Shown here: positions 1 through 10,842 of the stretch, piece after piece
How positions within the stretch are numbered: position 1 is the stretch's first letter
How the letters are laid out: each line of letters opens with the position of its first letter
NCBI GenBank assembly: GCA_029204225.1
Contig: CM055100.1
Coordinates: 50,387,083-50,451,082, forward strand
Direction: 5' to 3'
Source of the DNA: Diphasiastrum complanatum
Lineage: Eukaryota; Streptophyta; Lycopodiopsida; Lycopodiales; Lycopodiaceae
DNA length: 64,000 nucleotides
The notes under the pieces: generated by a model
What the model was told of the DNA's origin: nothing
The model's input: the letters and a program-made list of their open reading frames with translations, nothing else
Databases searched by the model: none
Position numbers and translations under genes: made by a program

Positions 1-82
1 TTACAACTTGTAAATGCACAAGCAAGACGATTTTCTACATCAACCCCTATATGGCAAGTTGGATAGCTTTATATTCTCCACA

Positions 83-90
83 CTCCTCCT
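83..90 (-). promoter_or_regulatory. Polypurine tract of the first copia element
   Basis: The minus strand reads AGGAGGAG immediately before the TGTGGAGAAT start of the 3' LTR, the position where plus-strand DNA synthesis is primed. Confidence 0.7.
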
Positions 91-382
91 AAAAAGTTAT
101 CAACTTGGCTTGATCATTTGAACTTGAAAATCCTCCAAGGTTGGTCAAATTGTTGATGAAGAAACTTTTTGTGTGTGGATTCTTTGCTTTGGATTTGAAT
201 TGAAGATGATCAAAGAATCCATCATAGCAACACCCTTACCATAGCCATGATAAGATCTCTTTGACATAAATCTTTTCCAAATGCCTTTGAAAAATATTCC
301 ACCAAACTGCTACTATGCCAATGTACCTCCTGCATGTCTGATGTCGATCCTGGGATTGCAAAGTCCACATGCATGAAGTTGG

Positions 383-853
383 CTACACCAAAATCTGAAA
401 AATCTGAGGCCTCCAAGCCCCATAATGACCACAAAGATCATATGGATCAAGATTATACTTTGAGCAATATTCAAGATTAAGCACACTAGCTTCATTAGTC
501 CAAACACTATGAACTCTATCCAAAATGGATCTAATCTTGAAACCATAATCTAACTTGATCAAATTGACGCTAAATACTTTCTTAAGGATGTAAGTGTCCT
601 TATTGGATGTTTCATTTACTCTCAAAAGAAATTCACAATAAGCCTCAAAACATGAAAAAACTCCTTTTTTCAAATTATGAGTACTAAACTCATACTTGCT
701 CTTACTCAATTTAAGAGCATACAAATGATGATACAATATCTTGCTTTCTAGATGTTTTGGGAACATAATCAAGTCACAAATGACAAGAATTAATTCCAAA
801 CTAAAGACTTCATTCAAAACTAGAATAGTCTTACTTGATTTTTGAGATAGCAT
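383..853 (-). CDS. Unidentified 156-codon frame inside the first copia element
   Basis: An uninterrupted minus-strand frame, in the sense direction of the element, lies between the inverted pol piece and the polypurine tract. It is rich in Leu, Ser, Lys and Ile. I see no motif that assigns it. By position it could be a decayed copia RT or RNase H segment, or captured host sequence. A functional product is doubtful because everything around it is broken. Confidence 0.25.
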   Translation of the reverse strand: MLSQKSSKTILVLNEVFSLELILVICDLIMFPKHLESKILYHHLYALKLSKSKYEFSTHNLKKGVFSCFEAYCEFLLRVNETSNKDTYILKKVFSVNLIKLDYGFKIRSILDRVHSVWTNEASVLNLEYCSKYNLDPYDLCGHYGAWRPQIFQILV

Positions 854-1701
854 TGATGACTTATGTTTCCAAGGAGGAGCTATGGAATAGGAGGTTGCAT
901 GTTTCCAATTTCAGATCTATGCCTATTATAGTCAAGGAGATCAAGCCAAGAGTGGCTTATTCTATGGCAAAATCACATATGGATCCATATTTGATGTCTT
1001 CTACCAACACAAAGCATCCAATGGAGTTGGAACATTCGGATGTTCATCTTTCTTTATCAGTAAGCAAGGAAGGTGTTTCTTGCTTTGCATGTACTCTTAT
1101 TGATGGTTTCACAAATAACCAATGGCTATGTCTTGTCTCTTCAAGTTTTATGGTGCATGTGTATGTTCCATTATGCAAAACTTTATGAAGTTATGGAGCT
1201 AATGGAAGGAGTGCACTATATGGACTCTTGTTCAGTTATAAGCCTAAGGTTGTGTACCTTAGTGTTCTTGAAGATTATTGCTTTGCATGTGGTTTCTTGG
1301 AAGGAAAGAAGGATGTAGATCCTAGTCTCCGGATTATGGTTGGATGCTTATCCACCAAGGAAGGCTACATAGCCTTTACACTCTCTATCTCGAAGGTGTT
1401 TGAGCATGGAGAAGTTGTTTATTTTGAAGATCTATTTTCTATCTTGGAAGTGGCTGAGAGCGTGGTGTCTCTAAGTGCATCACAAGTCATTGCTATGGTG
1501 AGTAATCAAGTTGTGATGGGGTCGAGGTTTGAGGAGGAATATCCTCAACATGCATGTCCAAGAAGATCTTCTTTATTGTACAAGGTCGAGTCCTTGTTGA
1601 TCTTATTTCATGGAAAACAAAAGATGAGTGAAGGTGGTATTCATTCTATTCTACTCACCTATGGTTCTCTTTCTTTGATTGATGATATCATGCACATCTA
1701 G
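835..1701 (+). pseudogene. Copia GAG-pre-integrase/integrase remnant, inverted relative to its element
   Basis: Two overlapping plus-strand frames (835-1188 and 1228-1701) match copia pol in order. The first has SKEELWNRRL, AKSHMDP, LEHSDVH and CTLIDGFT, aligning with LEELWHRRLGHP, ISKSHKKP, LIHSDVH and VTFIDDFT of the copy at 15313-16989. The second resembles the region after the integrase core (KKDVDPSLR..VG..STKEGYI..VVYFEDLF, compare the usual KLDxKS..IFVGY..KGYRLYDP..VxxSRDVxFDE). It is frameshifted, and it points opposite to the gag and LTRs. Confidence 0.75.
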
Positions 1702-2564
1702 CTTGAAAATACCTCCATATATAGATCCCCATGAAGGACCTTATCTTCTTTCTTTATGAAACAGTTATTGACATTGAATTCCACTTCAAAACCATCATCT
1801 AACAACTTTCCTACACTAATCACACTCTTTGTGAGATTAGGAACATAAAGCACATTGGAAAGTGTAAAATTCATAGAAGATGCAAGTTTCAAGGAACAAC
1901 TTCCAACTCCTTTAATTGCACATGCATCACCAACAGCTGTGTATATTGATTTCTTAGGATCTAGAATAGATTCAATAGAAACAAAAGAATCTTTAGAGCA
2001 ACTCATATGAGTTGTGGCTCCACTATCAATATACCAAGATACATCATTAAAGGGTAAAGAGGAGAAACTAGACATCATGAGAGATGCCTCTCCACAACTT
2101 GCATGTGAGTCTTCTATGATAAAGTTGGCTTGATCTTCTTGAGTCTTCTTCTTGAAGTTAGAAGAATGAGTTGAATCATCTTCTACTCCTCCATAGTCTT
2201 TGTTCTTTGCTTTGTCCTTGGTGAAGGCTTGATAAAAACTGTTCTTGCTCCTCCCTCTTGACTTGATCTTTGCTTCATGAATGTTCTTAAGAGTTTCCCA
2301 AGTCTCCTTGGCTGAGGTGCATGAACTTATTTCTCTCAACATCTCATCAGAGATGTTCAATTTGATGATATGAAGAGCAATCCTTGTTCTCTTCTTGAAT
2401 CTCTGAGCCTCATCATAAGCTTCAGGTTCAACTTCAATTCCTGTTACAATGTCCATTACACCATATAGAACCAACAAAGATTCTATCCTATCATTCCAAA
2501 CTGAATAGTTGAAGGTATCTCGTCTCTCACTAGTTTCAAAGAGAAAATCTCCTATAGATGCCAT
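1698..2564 (-). pseudogene. Copia gag-protease remnant with internal deletion
   Basis: The frame starts at MASIGDFL, which matches the start of the gag at 17171. It runs through the gag N-terminal domain (YSVWNDRIES, ALHIIKLNIS, KETWETLKNIHEAK), then jumps to the spacer before the protease. The C-terminal gag and the CCHC zinc knuckle present in the 15313-17171 copy are missing. The protease active-site region WYIDSGATTHM is present, followed by LSNVLYVPNLTKSVISVGKL, typical of copia. The frame breaks off near 1698, exactly where the opposite-strand pol piece ends. Confidence 0.85.
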
Positions 2565-3321
2565 GAATCTGAAGACTCTTGTAATTGGACTACAAAATGG
2601 AATTGAATGTGTTGCTTCTCTTTCACAAAAGAAACCAAAATAATTGGGTGTACTACCAAATCCTATGTAAAAACTTGCAACAGAATATGTGAGACCTGTC
2701 TCACAACAATATGTCAATCAACTTGAATTTGGTTCTAGCCTCTATACACAGATGAAGCACTTTCAATTCTGATGTCAAACTTTCCCATGAGTTTCAAATG
2801 AATGAAACACACTCACAAAACACAAAACACACACATTGTGTGAAATGATGTGTCTATGACAACATAAATTTGTCTTATCCAATTCTATCTCAGATTGAGT
2901 ACCAAAACTGTGAATGATGAAACATGCATGCAATATATTCAAATCAAAAAGTGTCCACTCGGGTTTTGGGTCTCTCCCTACCCTCTTTAAGAGCTTATAA
3001 CTCCTACTAGGAACATGAGAATGAAATGAAACCTATTGCAATGGAAAGATGACTCTTCTAGCTTTCCAACAAGCTATAATGTCAGTATCTTTGGATCTAA
3101 CATAGAGGAGATAGAGTCAAATGATGTATTCTAGTTTTCACACATGTGAAAAGTCAGAATTCCGTACATCCTCTGTTCTGGACTGAAAATATCAATTCTA
3201 ACCTCATTCAACAAAAAACTGTTCAAGAAAAGATAGCAAAACACTTCTAAACAGCTTCCTAGCTTGAATTGACAGAAAAATCTTCATACACCTGATGTTA
3301 GTAGCATTCAAAGCATGGTAT

Positions 3322-3334
3322 GGCTCTGATACCA
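3322..3334 (-). promoter_or_regulatory. Primer-binding site (initiator tRNA-Met type)
   Basis: The minus strand reads TGGTATCAGAGCC directly after the LTR end. This is the standard copia primer site complementary to initiator tRNA-Met. Confidence 0.85.
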
Positions 3335-4228
3335 TGTGAAAAATTTAGCAAGTTCACACGTGTGGGGATCACAAGAAATGTGTGAAGGATCTTGACCATG
3401 CTTTGTGATGGCACACAGATTACCTGTAGAGCAATCCTGCAATCTATCTATAGATCTAAGGCTAGAGCACAATCTAGAATGCTACAGATCAAAGCAAAAC
3501 TAATTCCTTACAAATAGAGAGAATACATAAGCAAAAGAATGTAAGAAGAAGACCTTCTACTCGAGTTAGAGAGAGAATATCAAAACAAGCAAAATAGCAT
3601 GAGATCCAATTTTGACATTATGACATTACCAAAGCTTGATTCATCATTAGATATGAATGAGAATGATATGTACATATATAGGAGAGCCAAAATTCGTGGT
3701 ACTCCTTGCATTCAATGCATTCCCTACACCTAATCAAGTGTAAACTATTACCATATTGACACCTAACAGCTTGCATGTTGAAATTGCACCTAACTCCTAC
3801 CTACTTTGTCCAAATGTCAATTTCTCAACTATGAACCTACAAAACTACATGCATGTGTCAAATAGTACTTGCATGTCTTGCATGTAACTTTCCTAGATGA
3901 CTTGGACATGTGTAGAACATGTGTACTGACTTGCATGTTGCATGCATGCACTCTAACTGATCTTGCATGTCATCTAGTTTTATGCATGTCATCAAATCTA
4001 GATCTACCTAACTCAAACTCGCCTAGATCTACAAGGTCATGTGCTCAATTCACATACCTTGATATATACATTGGAACAAAGTGAATATGACCATCTAGGC
4101 ACTGTGCATGTCATGTAGCTCGAGTTTGTACATGCTAGAGAATAGTATTTACAACTTGTAAATGCACAAGCAAGATGATTTCCACATCAACCCCTATGGA
4201 CAAGTTGGATAGCTTTTTATTCTTCACA
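3335..4228 (-). repeat. 5' LTR of the first copia element
   Basis: On the minus strand it starts TGTGAAGAAT and ends TTTTTCACA, giving the usual TG...CA ends. The inner end abuts the tRNA-Met-type primer site. A TATATATA-like promoter box lies near 3670-3680, reading in element direction. The inner end also carries the motif TTCACACGTGTG at 3353-3364. Confidence 0.8.
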
Positions 4229-5100
4229 TTCCACCATCTAACTCTTATTAACAAAATTTCTTCTACCCATCAGCCTACATCAGATCTTAACTTACAAACC
4301 AAGATAAGGCTAACTTATACATTTTTCTTTGGGTACCTGTGTTTTTTGCCTTTCTTCGATTTTTCAAGGGCCGTGCACCTACTGCTCATTTGTCTAGGTT
4401 TTTGGTCTGTTGGGTAACCACTTGGCCCGCACATTTCGTTAATTGCCCGCAAATTGTCCAAACTTTGCCGTTAGGGTTTCTGTGATTTCTTGACACTGAA
4501 TCCATATTTCTCGGTCCCGTTTATACTCAAAACTTTTCTTTCTCGGTTTTTTTTCTTCTGTGGGTGACTTTTTTGGCATTCATGACTAGGGCTCCTACGA
4601 CAACACGGTTTCCCTGAATAATTCACTGAGTGATCATATATTAGTAAAAATGGACTCAGTACATGGTGAGATTTTAGCACGGTCATACCGGCTATTTTTT
4701 TACAATTGGCCATTTTTTTGAAAAGCTGTAAAATATTTTACCGGCCATTTCTAAGGCCGCAAAATTTGCTCTAGCCTCATTTAGGACGGGCTGGGACCCA
4801 ATTCTAGGTGGACCGACACTCTTGGCTCAGTCTTACAAAACTTGACCACAAAATATTTTTGACGGAATTTTTAAAAAGTCAATTTCTTACTTTTAAACTG
4901 TGTCTAGCCACTTTAGGGATGGGCTGGGACCCAATTCTAAGGCAAAATTGTGCCGATTTTTCTCTAATAACCGGGCTTTACATGCCGATTTTTTCAATTA
5001 TTGCGAACTTAAACTTCAATATTAGCCCGATTTTCCGTGTGGAAATATCGGGTAACATCATCACCACAAAGTGTCCATATGACTTTGGAAGAGAAGAAAA
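4229..5100. other. Non-coding stretch with a diverged local duplication
   Basis: No gene is supported. About 39 bases recur imperfectly at 4770-4808 and 4903-4942, both containing gggctgggacccaattct. This suggests an old tandem duplication of about 134 bp. The rest has scattered stops in all frames. Confidence 0.5.
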
Positions 5101-5109
5101 CAAGGTCAT

Positions 5110-5470
5110 GATGGCACCATCATGAATAGAACATCATAACTGATCCAATAAAGACTTGAAGTTGTTGATGTGAAAAGTGATGGCAGTAGAATAAGACACG
5201 CTAAGAGTAAAGAACTTCCTTCTAAGATGTAATCTAGTGGTTACATCATGAGTCTCATAGAGATTTGATAACAAATCTAATACATCCTTAGAGGTTTTGC
5301 ATGTGGTAACGTGGGATATTTGTGAGTCGGCCAGATTGAGTGTGATACATGCTAAGGCCTTCTGATCTTTGATCTTTCATGCCTTTAGTAGAAGTTCTTG
5401 TTTGAAAAAAGAGAGTACTTCAATCGTCCTTATGTTGAAGGTACTAATCATTTTTTTCATGGCTTCTATT
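5110..5470 (-). pseudogene. Copia gag (UBN2-type) fragment
   Basis: Read on the minus strand with a few stops, the segment gives an ordered gag-like stretch: SFFKQELLLKA, KIKDQKALACITLNLADSQI, SKDVLDLLSNLYE, RLHLRRKFFTL and FHINNFKSLLDQL. This follows the gag pattern of copia elements (a short peptide, ALAxIxLxLxD, a LW..L..LY block, then an L.L.. block). No LTR pair could be attached to it. It abuts the unidentified frame at 5469. Confidence 0.6.
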
Positions 5471-6674
5471 GTTTTTGAGGTTTCTACTTCTTATGATGCA
5501 TAGTATTAAGAGGGAGTCTTATGAAGGAAAGACCAATGTTAGATTGGTTCTTGGGAAGATCCAAGACATGGATCTCACATCTCTTCATCAACTGAAAGGA
5601 TTCTATGATTGTAAATTGATCACTCATGGTCGAGATGGCAAAAGGTTGGTTGGAGAAGACTACATGGAACAAATCGAGAGGCAATTTCTTCAAGGCAAGG
5701 GAGATCTCATTGGTGAGCTTATTGATATTAGTTATAAACTCAATAAGGCTAGATTTATTATGTTTGATACTCATCTTCACCTACTCTACTTCATGTTGGA
5801 TGGAAAGTTTGGAATCTATCTTTTGATTTATGACAGTGACATTGGCATCATTGTTTTCACTAACCTTTTTGGAAATTCGAGATCAAGCACTGATGAGATC
5901 TTGTTGGATCTAGATCATATGTTTGAGAGGGATTATTTCCAGAGGTTCAAGCCTAAAGATATTCATATCTTTGATATCTTTGATGATCAAGAGAAAGGTA
6001 AGCAAGTGGAAGCGACTCACTTTGCTTTACTCACATGTTTTCATGCTGAAAAATCAAGTAATGGATCTGGAAAACAAAGTTTGTTCAATAAATTTTATGG
6101 TCAAGAGGAAGATCAAGAGGTTGGTCTCAAAGGGCTTCAACAACACAAAAGGAAAGGTGACAATTTGGAGCTAATCAAGAGCATCAAAGGAAGGTTATTT
6201 GGCAAAGATGTTATGGATCCGTTTTTGCAAGTGTTTGAAGACTCAAGTAAGGTCAAAGGAGCAGCTAGGAAGTGTCTTTCAAGTTTACTTTACTTGTTTT
6301 GTCTCATGTTTGAGCTATTTCATGTGAATGTGTGCAAATTGTCAATATTTGGACAAACTAGCTACATTGTCTTGCAATATCTTACTGTTGGAGTTGTACT
6401 TGCATTCTTGGATGGTTTTCTTGATGGAAATGAAGCTTTTGGAGGTTCATTATGTCACTCATTCATGGCCAAGTCATCAAGTGTTGATGATATCTTGTGG
6501 CAAGATGGAGATGGAGGCTCATTCATGGAGTTTTATGGTGGAGACATATCAAGAAAGGACAAAGTTGGAGGCGACAAGCAAGCAAAAGAAAGGGATCTTC
6601 TCTCTTCTCTCTCTCATTTCATCATTATACAAGGTTCTCTTTGGGTTCTACTACTCATTGGTGCACTCTCATGA
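5469..6674 (+). CDS. Unidentified 401-codon open reading frame
   Basis: This is the longest plus-strand frame in the left third of the window. I do not recognise it. It is mixed charged and hydrophobic, with an aromatic and Asp-rich middle (HIFDIFDDQEKGKQVE), a Gly/Asp-rich part (DDILWQDGDGGSFMEFYGGD) and a hydrophobic C-terminus (FIIIQGSLWVLLLIGALS). No transmembrane domain family, zinc finger or catalytic motif stands out. Its length in AT-rich DNA argues against pure chance. It lies between a copia gag fragment and LTR-like sequence with the CACACGTGTG motif at 6725, so a retroelement-borne or captured sequence is likely. Introns and expression cannot be judged. Confidence 0.3.
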   Translation: MFLRFLLLMMHSIKRESYEGKTNVRLVLGKIQDMDLTSLHQLKGFYDCKLITHGRDGKRLVGEDYMEQIERQFLQGKGDLIGELIDISYKLNKARFIMFDTHLHLLYFMLDGKFGIYLLIYDSDIGIIVFTNLFGNSRSSTDEILLDLDHMFERDYFQRFKPKDIHIFDIFDDQEKGKQVEATHFALLTCFHAEKSSNGSGKQSLFNKFYGQEEDQEVGLKGLQQHKRKGDNLELIKSIKGRLFGKDVMDPFLQVFEDSSKVKGAARKCLSSLLYLFCLMFELFHVNVCKLSIFGQTSYIVLQYLTVGVVLAFLDGFLDGNEAFGGSLCHSFMAKSSSVDDILWQDGDGGSFMEFYGGDISRKDKVGGDKQAKERDLLSSLSHFIIIQGSLWVLLLIGALS

Positions 6675-7020
6675 TGTTATCTTGCAATTCTATGTGTAGA
6701 ATGATCATTTATTGCTATTTTCAGTTTCACACGTGTGAAATACAGTAGGGTACTATAATTGTACGGATAAAAACTATATTTTATGTTTTGGTTCATGTTT
6801 GATTAGTATCTCTTAGAGTTTGCATCTCATTTTGTATGTAGATGTTGATTTTTGTACATTGGTAGGATTGTTGGTTTGCTCTCTTTGTAACCAAAGATCA
6901 GGGACATGGATTTAGATCTTGAACGACTTGAAATCCTTCACAATTACTTCATGATTTACCACCATCAGTAGACCACACAATAAGAGCTAATTCCAAGTAG
7001 TCACCTATTTGTAGATAATC
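6675..7020. other. LTR-like non-coding stretch
   Basis: No gene is supported. It contains the perfect palindrome TTTCACACGTGTGAAA at 6725-6740. Upstream CT-rich text (6596-6640) resembles the LTR bodies of the copia elements at 3335 and 17930. LTR boundaries could not be fixed. Confidence 0.35.
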
Positions 7021-8010
7021 ATATAGGTTTTGTCAAAAGGAGAAAATAGAGATTATTAATCGGATGGAAAATTATTTAAGGATAAGAGATATCCAACCTA
7101 GCAAGTCTCCATAGAATGCTCTTGTTTCTTTGAAGAGAAAGAAGGATGGAAGCTTCTTGATGTGTGTGGACTATGAGACTAAATAAAGTAATTGTTAAGA
7201 ATAGATATCCATTGCCTAGATTCCTGTTTGATTGCATAGGGAATTAGAAACACAATACCATCAAATAATGATTCAATTGAATGATGTGTAAAAATCTATT
7301 CTTTGGACACATTTTGTGTTATCTTTTGGATTGACGAATGCACCTACAACATTGAACAATTTATGTTGTCCACATTTGGGAAAGTTTATGATTTTGTCCA
7401 TATTTGTGCTAGTTTATGGTGATATTCTAAGATGATATATGTATTTACATTAAAAGTATTAAGAAGCATGTGAATCATATTAATATTGTCTTGTAGATTT
7501 TTAGACAACAGCAATTTATGTGAAAGAATCTAGGTGTGAGTTCTTTAAGCATGAGTTGGTTCATCTTGGTCATAAGATCATCCCTCCCTTTCACATTGAA
7601 GATAGATGAAGATAAAAGCAAAGTAGTTAAAGAGTGGCCAATTCCAAAAATAGTCAGACCAGTAAAATATTTTTTAGAATTTACTATTTTTTTTCATAAA
7701 TTTATTGAGGAATATGCTAAGTTTGCGACACCTCTTAATAACTAGACAAAGGGTAGAGTTAAGAAGAAGAAGAAGAAACAATGTCAACCTAGTCTGCTTA
7801 TTTCATCAAGCAAGAGATTGAATCGATGTTTTGAGAAACTCAAAAGCTTGATCATTTTCACTCCTATGTTTCAGATTAGAAATCCAGACTAACCTTACAT
7901 CATAGGAATCGAGGCAAGTAATACTACAATTAGAGTTGTTCTATTACAGCATTATAGACCAATAGCAAGTGATACTACTGTGAAAACTTGTCAAAAATCT
8001 ATCTTGGTTA
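7020..8010 (+). pseudogene. Ty3/gypsy reverse transcriptase-RNase H remnant
   Basis: Pieces in different frames follow gypsy pol order: a polymerase N-terminal part ending near RYPLPR-like text (7195-7225), then a block equivalent to LGMTNAPTTLNN (7320-7370), then ESRCEFFKHELVHLGHKI (7526-7580). The clean frame at 7536-7745 carries VKEWPIPKIVRPVKYFLEFTIFFHKFI, the segment linking RT and RNase H. An RNase H start follows (CFEKLKSLIIFTPMF, then PYIIGIEAS, 7830-7925). The catalytic YxDD is not clean, and many stops and shifts make it non-functional. Confidence 0.75.
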
Positions 8011-8299
8011 TTTTATGATTTTATGTTTGTGAGTACATTTCACATGTGTGAAGTATGTTCCCACATGTGTAAAATAGTTAGAAATAGTCTAAAATGTTGA
8101 ATTTAGGGGTATCATAAAGATTGCTATCAAGCATCTTGGTGTCACTAGGCAAATTTGGATCAAAAGGGTTCATCATCATAATGATTGAATCATTTTAGGT
8201 ACTGTATGGAATTCCCTGCTTAGGCACGTGTGAAGTTCATTTGGAAAATTCTCTTCCAAGTTAGATCCAAATTTGGTGCTAGATAGCTTGTTTGAAACC

Positions 8300-8832
8300 T
8301 AGTTTTGTCTAGTTTTTGTAAAAATTTGTTTCAATCCAACAAAAGTCAAAGGGTCTAATCATAAGAGAGAAATGTGTTGGAAGGGTCCAATCAAAAGTGA
8401 GGGATCTTGCATCACACATCCAATAGGGTTAGAGAGGCTATGTTTAAGAATCAAGTCAAGCATGGATCTCCATGATATTCTATATGTACTTTCATTCCCT
8501 TCATTAATGTATTAGAGATCTATGAGTTTTTTGAGTCAATTTGGAGATTTGCCAATTTTGCTTGTATTGTCTTCTCTCTCTAGATGAGCCCAAAAGTGGT
8601 ATTTTCTCTCTCTAGCCGAGGAGAGGAGCTTGTTGGGAATTAGTTTATGTCAGAAGTCTTCCACATGTGTGAAACACCTTTTCTTAATGAATGAATGCAT
8701 GTAGAATGGTCTTTTTGCCTTAGATCTTGTCATTGATCTTGGATTTCAATCAATAGGTGATCTATAGTGCATGATCCTAGCTTAGGAGATCAATTTCACA
8801 TTAGGACATTTCCACATGTGTGAATTTTTACA
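8300..8832 (+). repeat. Copia LTR, third copy of the family (left end uncertain)
   Basis: The right end CCACATGTGTGAATTTTTACA is followed at once by TGGTATCATAGCC at 8833-8845, a copia primer site. It corresponds to the LTR end of the first element read on the minus strand. Shared body features are a TATATGTAC box (8486-8494) and a CTCTCTCTAG run (8574-8630). The element lies inside the decayed gypsy copy, and no gag follows for more than about 150 bases. Confidence 0.55.
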
Positions 8833-8845
8833 TGGTATCATAGCC
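8833..8845 (+). promoter_or_regulatory. Primer-binding site next to the copia LTR
   Basis: TGGTATCATAGCC differs from the common TGGTATCAGAGCC by one base and sits directly after the LTR's terminal CA. Confidence 0.6.
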
Positions 8846-8989
8846 TACCTAAGCTTTTGATGCATCTATCATCCATAGTTTCAAAATTTTCATGAAAATC
8901 AAGATCTAGAGAGTGTTGATTGCATCTCCCATGCTATCTAAAGCAAATTTGGATCAAAAGGGCTCATTATCATAATGATTGAATCATTT

Positions 8990-9190
8990 CAAGTACTTTG
9001 TGAAGCAAAGTATGATGCTTTGATCTCATGACATACATTGTGTGGGTCATCTAGATATACACATGACTTTAGACTTGGTCCAGATCGAGTTTTATTTGCC
9101 AAAACTCATGCCATTTGTCGAGTCTTATGTGATGAATTATAAATCTTGTCAAGTAGCTAAGTTGAACACTTCAAGGCTGAAGGTTTATTG
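8990..9190 (+). pseudogene. Gypsy integrase zinc-finger (H2C2) remnant
   Basis: The plus strand reads VGHLDIHMTLDLVQIEFYLPKLMPFVESYVMNY followed by KSCQVAK. This is the H-H-C-C zinc-binding domain at the start of gypsy integrase (GHxGxxKT...FYWPxM...YVxxCxxCQ). It is probably the continuation of the RT remnant ending near 8010, split by the copia LTR. The first Cys of the pair appears changed (Asn-Tyr-Lys-Ser-Cys). Confidence 0.7.
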
Positions 9191-9930
9191 TTACGTCCAT
9201 GTCCAGTATGTGGGATTCGGAGTAATTCCTGGCATGGATAGCCGGTCACTCTAGGTGTATATGGTTATTGGTTATGTCTCGTCATTTCGCGCTTGGCCTG
9301 TAAAGATAATTAATAGTCATATGAGGGCCTAGACCTATAATTGGACATAGGAGCACTTGCATGGTGTCTGACTGCTATAATGCAAGAATAGGAGGTCAAT
9401 AGCTTATTTATAGGCTGCATGGGAATCCTAAGAGAAATATTCTCTAGGCTTGGAGAGAATACTTACCATGGAAACTCGCCCATCTTCTCAGGTTTCCTCT
9501 CATCTCTTGCATTCATTCACCATGACATGGGGGTGAAGTGGTTAGGGTTTTGACTATCCATTTCCTGTTGGTTGGGTGGTTTTGCTCCACAGGTGTCCTT
9601 TTGGTTGTTTTGCAACATGATCTAGTCCAATCTTCATAAGGTGATCCTTTTTTTCTAAATTTTTGGAGGTTTCTCCTTGCATGTTATTTTCAGGTGGTGG
9701 AATTGATCTCCAAGTAGGTGGCTTCTCCGAATTTGGTGTACTTTCAACTTAAAGATCATAATTATGGATCTTCTCCATAGATTTTGAGAATCAAAGGATT
9801 TTTTATGGTTTTAGTAAATTTTTCACCTGGAATTCATGTTTTTAGCCTGGAATTTGTCGTAGCTACTAATGTAGTACATTTTTCATATTGCACTTGTTGT
9901 TTTACAGTCATTAATAATTGGATCTAATGA
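9190..9930 (+). repeat. Probable gypsy LTR (right end not determined)
   Basis: It begins TGTTACGTCC directly after the integrase remnant; TGTTACG is a common gypsy LTR start. A TATTTATAGGC promoter-like box lies at 9408-9418. No second copy is in the window, so the extent is a guess. No coding is seen in it. Confidence 0.35.
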
Positions 9931-10842
9931 TTGCATGTTGGTTGAATAGTTTTTGGAGTAGAAATGGGCTATAGATTCCATATTTGACTGAATCAAAACT
10001 TGTAGTGCTTGCATGTAGTGAATTTATAGGGATTAGAATTGGATTATACTTATTTGTGGAACTGAACCACAAATTTTTGCATGAACATTTTAAAAGGTGT
10101 GATGAAGCTTTCTTAAGGCTGTCATGGAGTTTAGTTAGGATTGGACACCGTTAGGGGGCTCAAAACATCAAAAAATAGTGTATTTTTGGGTTGATTTTTT
10201 GTCATTTACAGCTCGCACGTGTGAAGCCTAGGTGGCAGGGTGATGTGGCAAGTGCCAAATTTTTGAACTAAAATTTGTAAAATTTTGGAAATGTTCTGAT
10301 GCATGCATGCTTGTATTTTAGTATGCTGCTTGTTTGTTGATGGAATTGTATGGATTGACCTGTATGCATGCTTGGATGCACATTACATGCGTAATTAGTA
10401 CATTGATCGGAAAATTTCTTGCATGAAGCTATTTTGGTAATTCTAGATCAAAAAGCAGATTTTTTATTGGCTAGGCTATTTACGAAAAAAATTTTCATTT
10501 TTTTTTTTTCCGAAAAAGTCAGTGCATGTCAAGATTGTTGCATGCAAGATGCTTCAAAATGATCTCGATATGTGACAGTACTTGTGAATTTGATAGATCG
10601 CTCTTCTTAATCGATTTTCACGGTTGGTCCATTTCGAATGGATTTCGAAAATCTCAGTGCTGATTTTTCAGTTTCTTGGCAATTTACGTAAGAGATTTGA
10701 TTTTTTCTTTAGAAATCACATCATGTCATGTCTAATGCATGCTGGATGATTTGAAATACTTACAATATGTGATGGTAACTGTGAAAAAACAAAGTCGATA
10801 TTTAGATCAATTTTCACAGTTTAGAGCCATATCAAACAGAAT
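9931..10842. other. Non-coding AT-rich stretch
   Basis: No gene is recognised. It has repeated tgcatgcatg text, a CGCACGTGTGAAG motif at 10214-10226 like those of the copia LTR ends, and a poly-T run at 10497-10510. It is probably LTR or leader sequence of a decayed retroelement. Confidence 0.3.

Larger units (their letters stand above)
1..4228 (-). mobile_element. Ty1/copia retrotransposon, rearranged, cut by the left window edge
   Basis: The element reads on the minus strand. Its 5' LTR lies at 3335-4228, the primer-binding site at 3322-3334, a gag-protease frame at 2564-1698, a polypurine tract at 83-90, and the last 82 bases of the 3' LTR at 1-82. Positions 1-82 align with the outer end of the right LTR, starting from the shared text around ttacaacttgtaaatgcaca, which supports the LTR assignment. 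The interior is not a normal copia: integrase-like coding lies on the opposite strand at 835-1701, and no intact reverse transcriptase or RNase H is visible. It is a non-autonomous or dead copy of the family also seen at 15313-18445. Confidence 0.85.
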
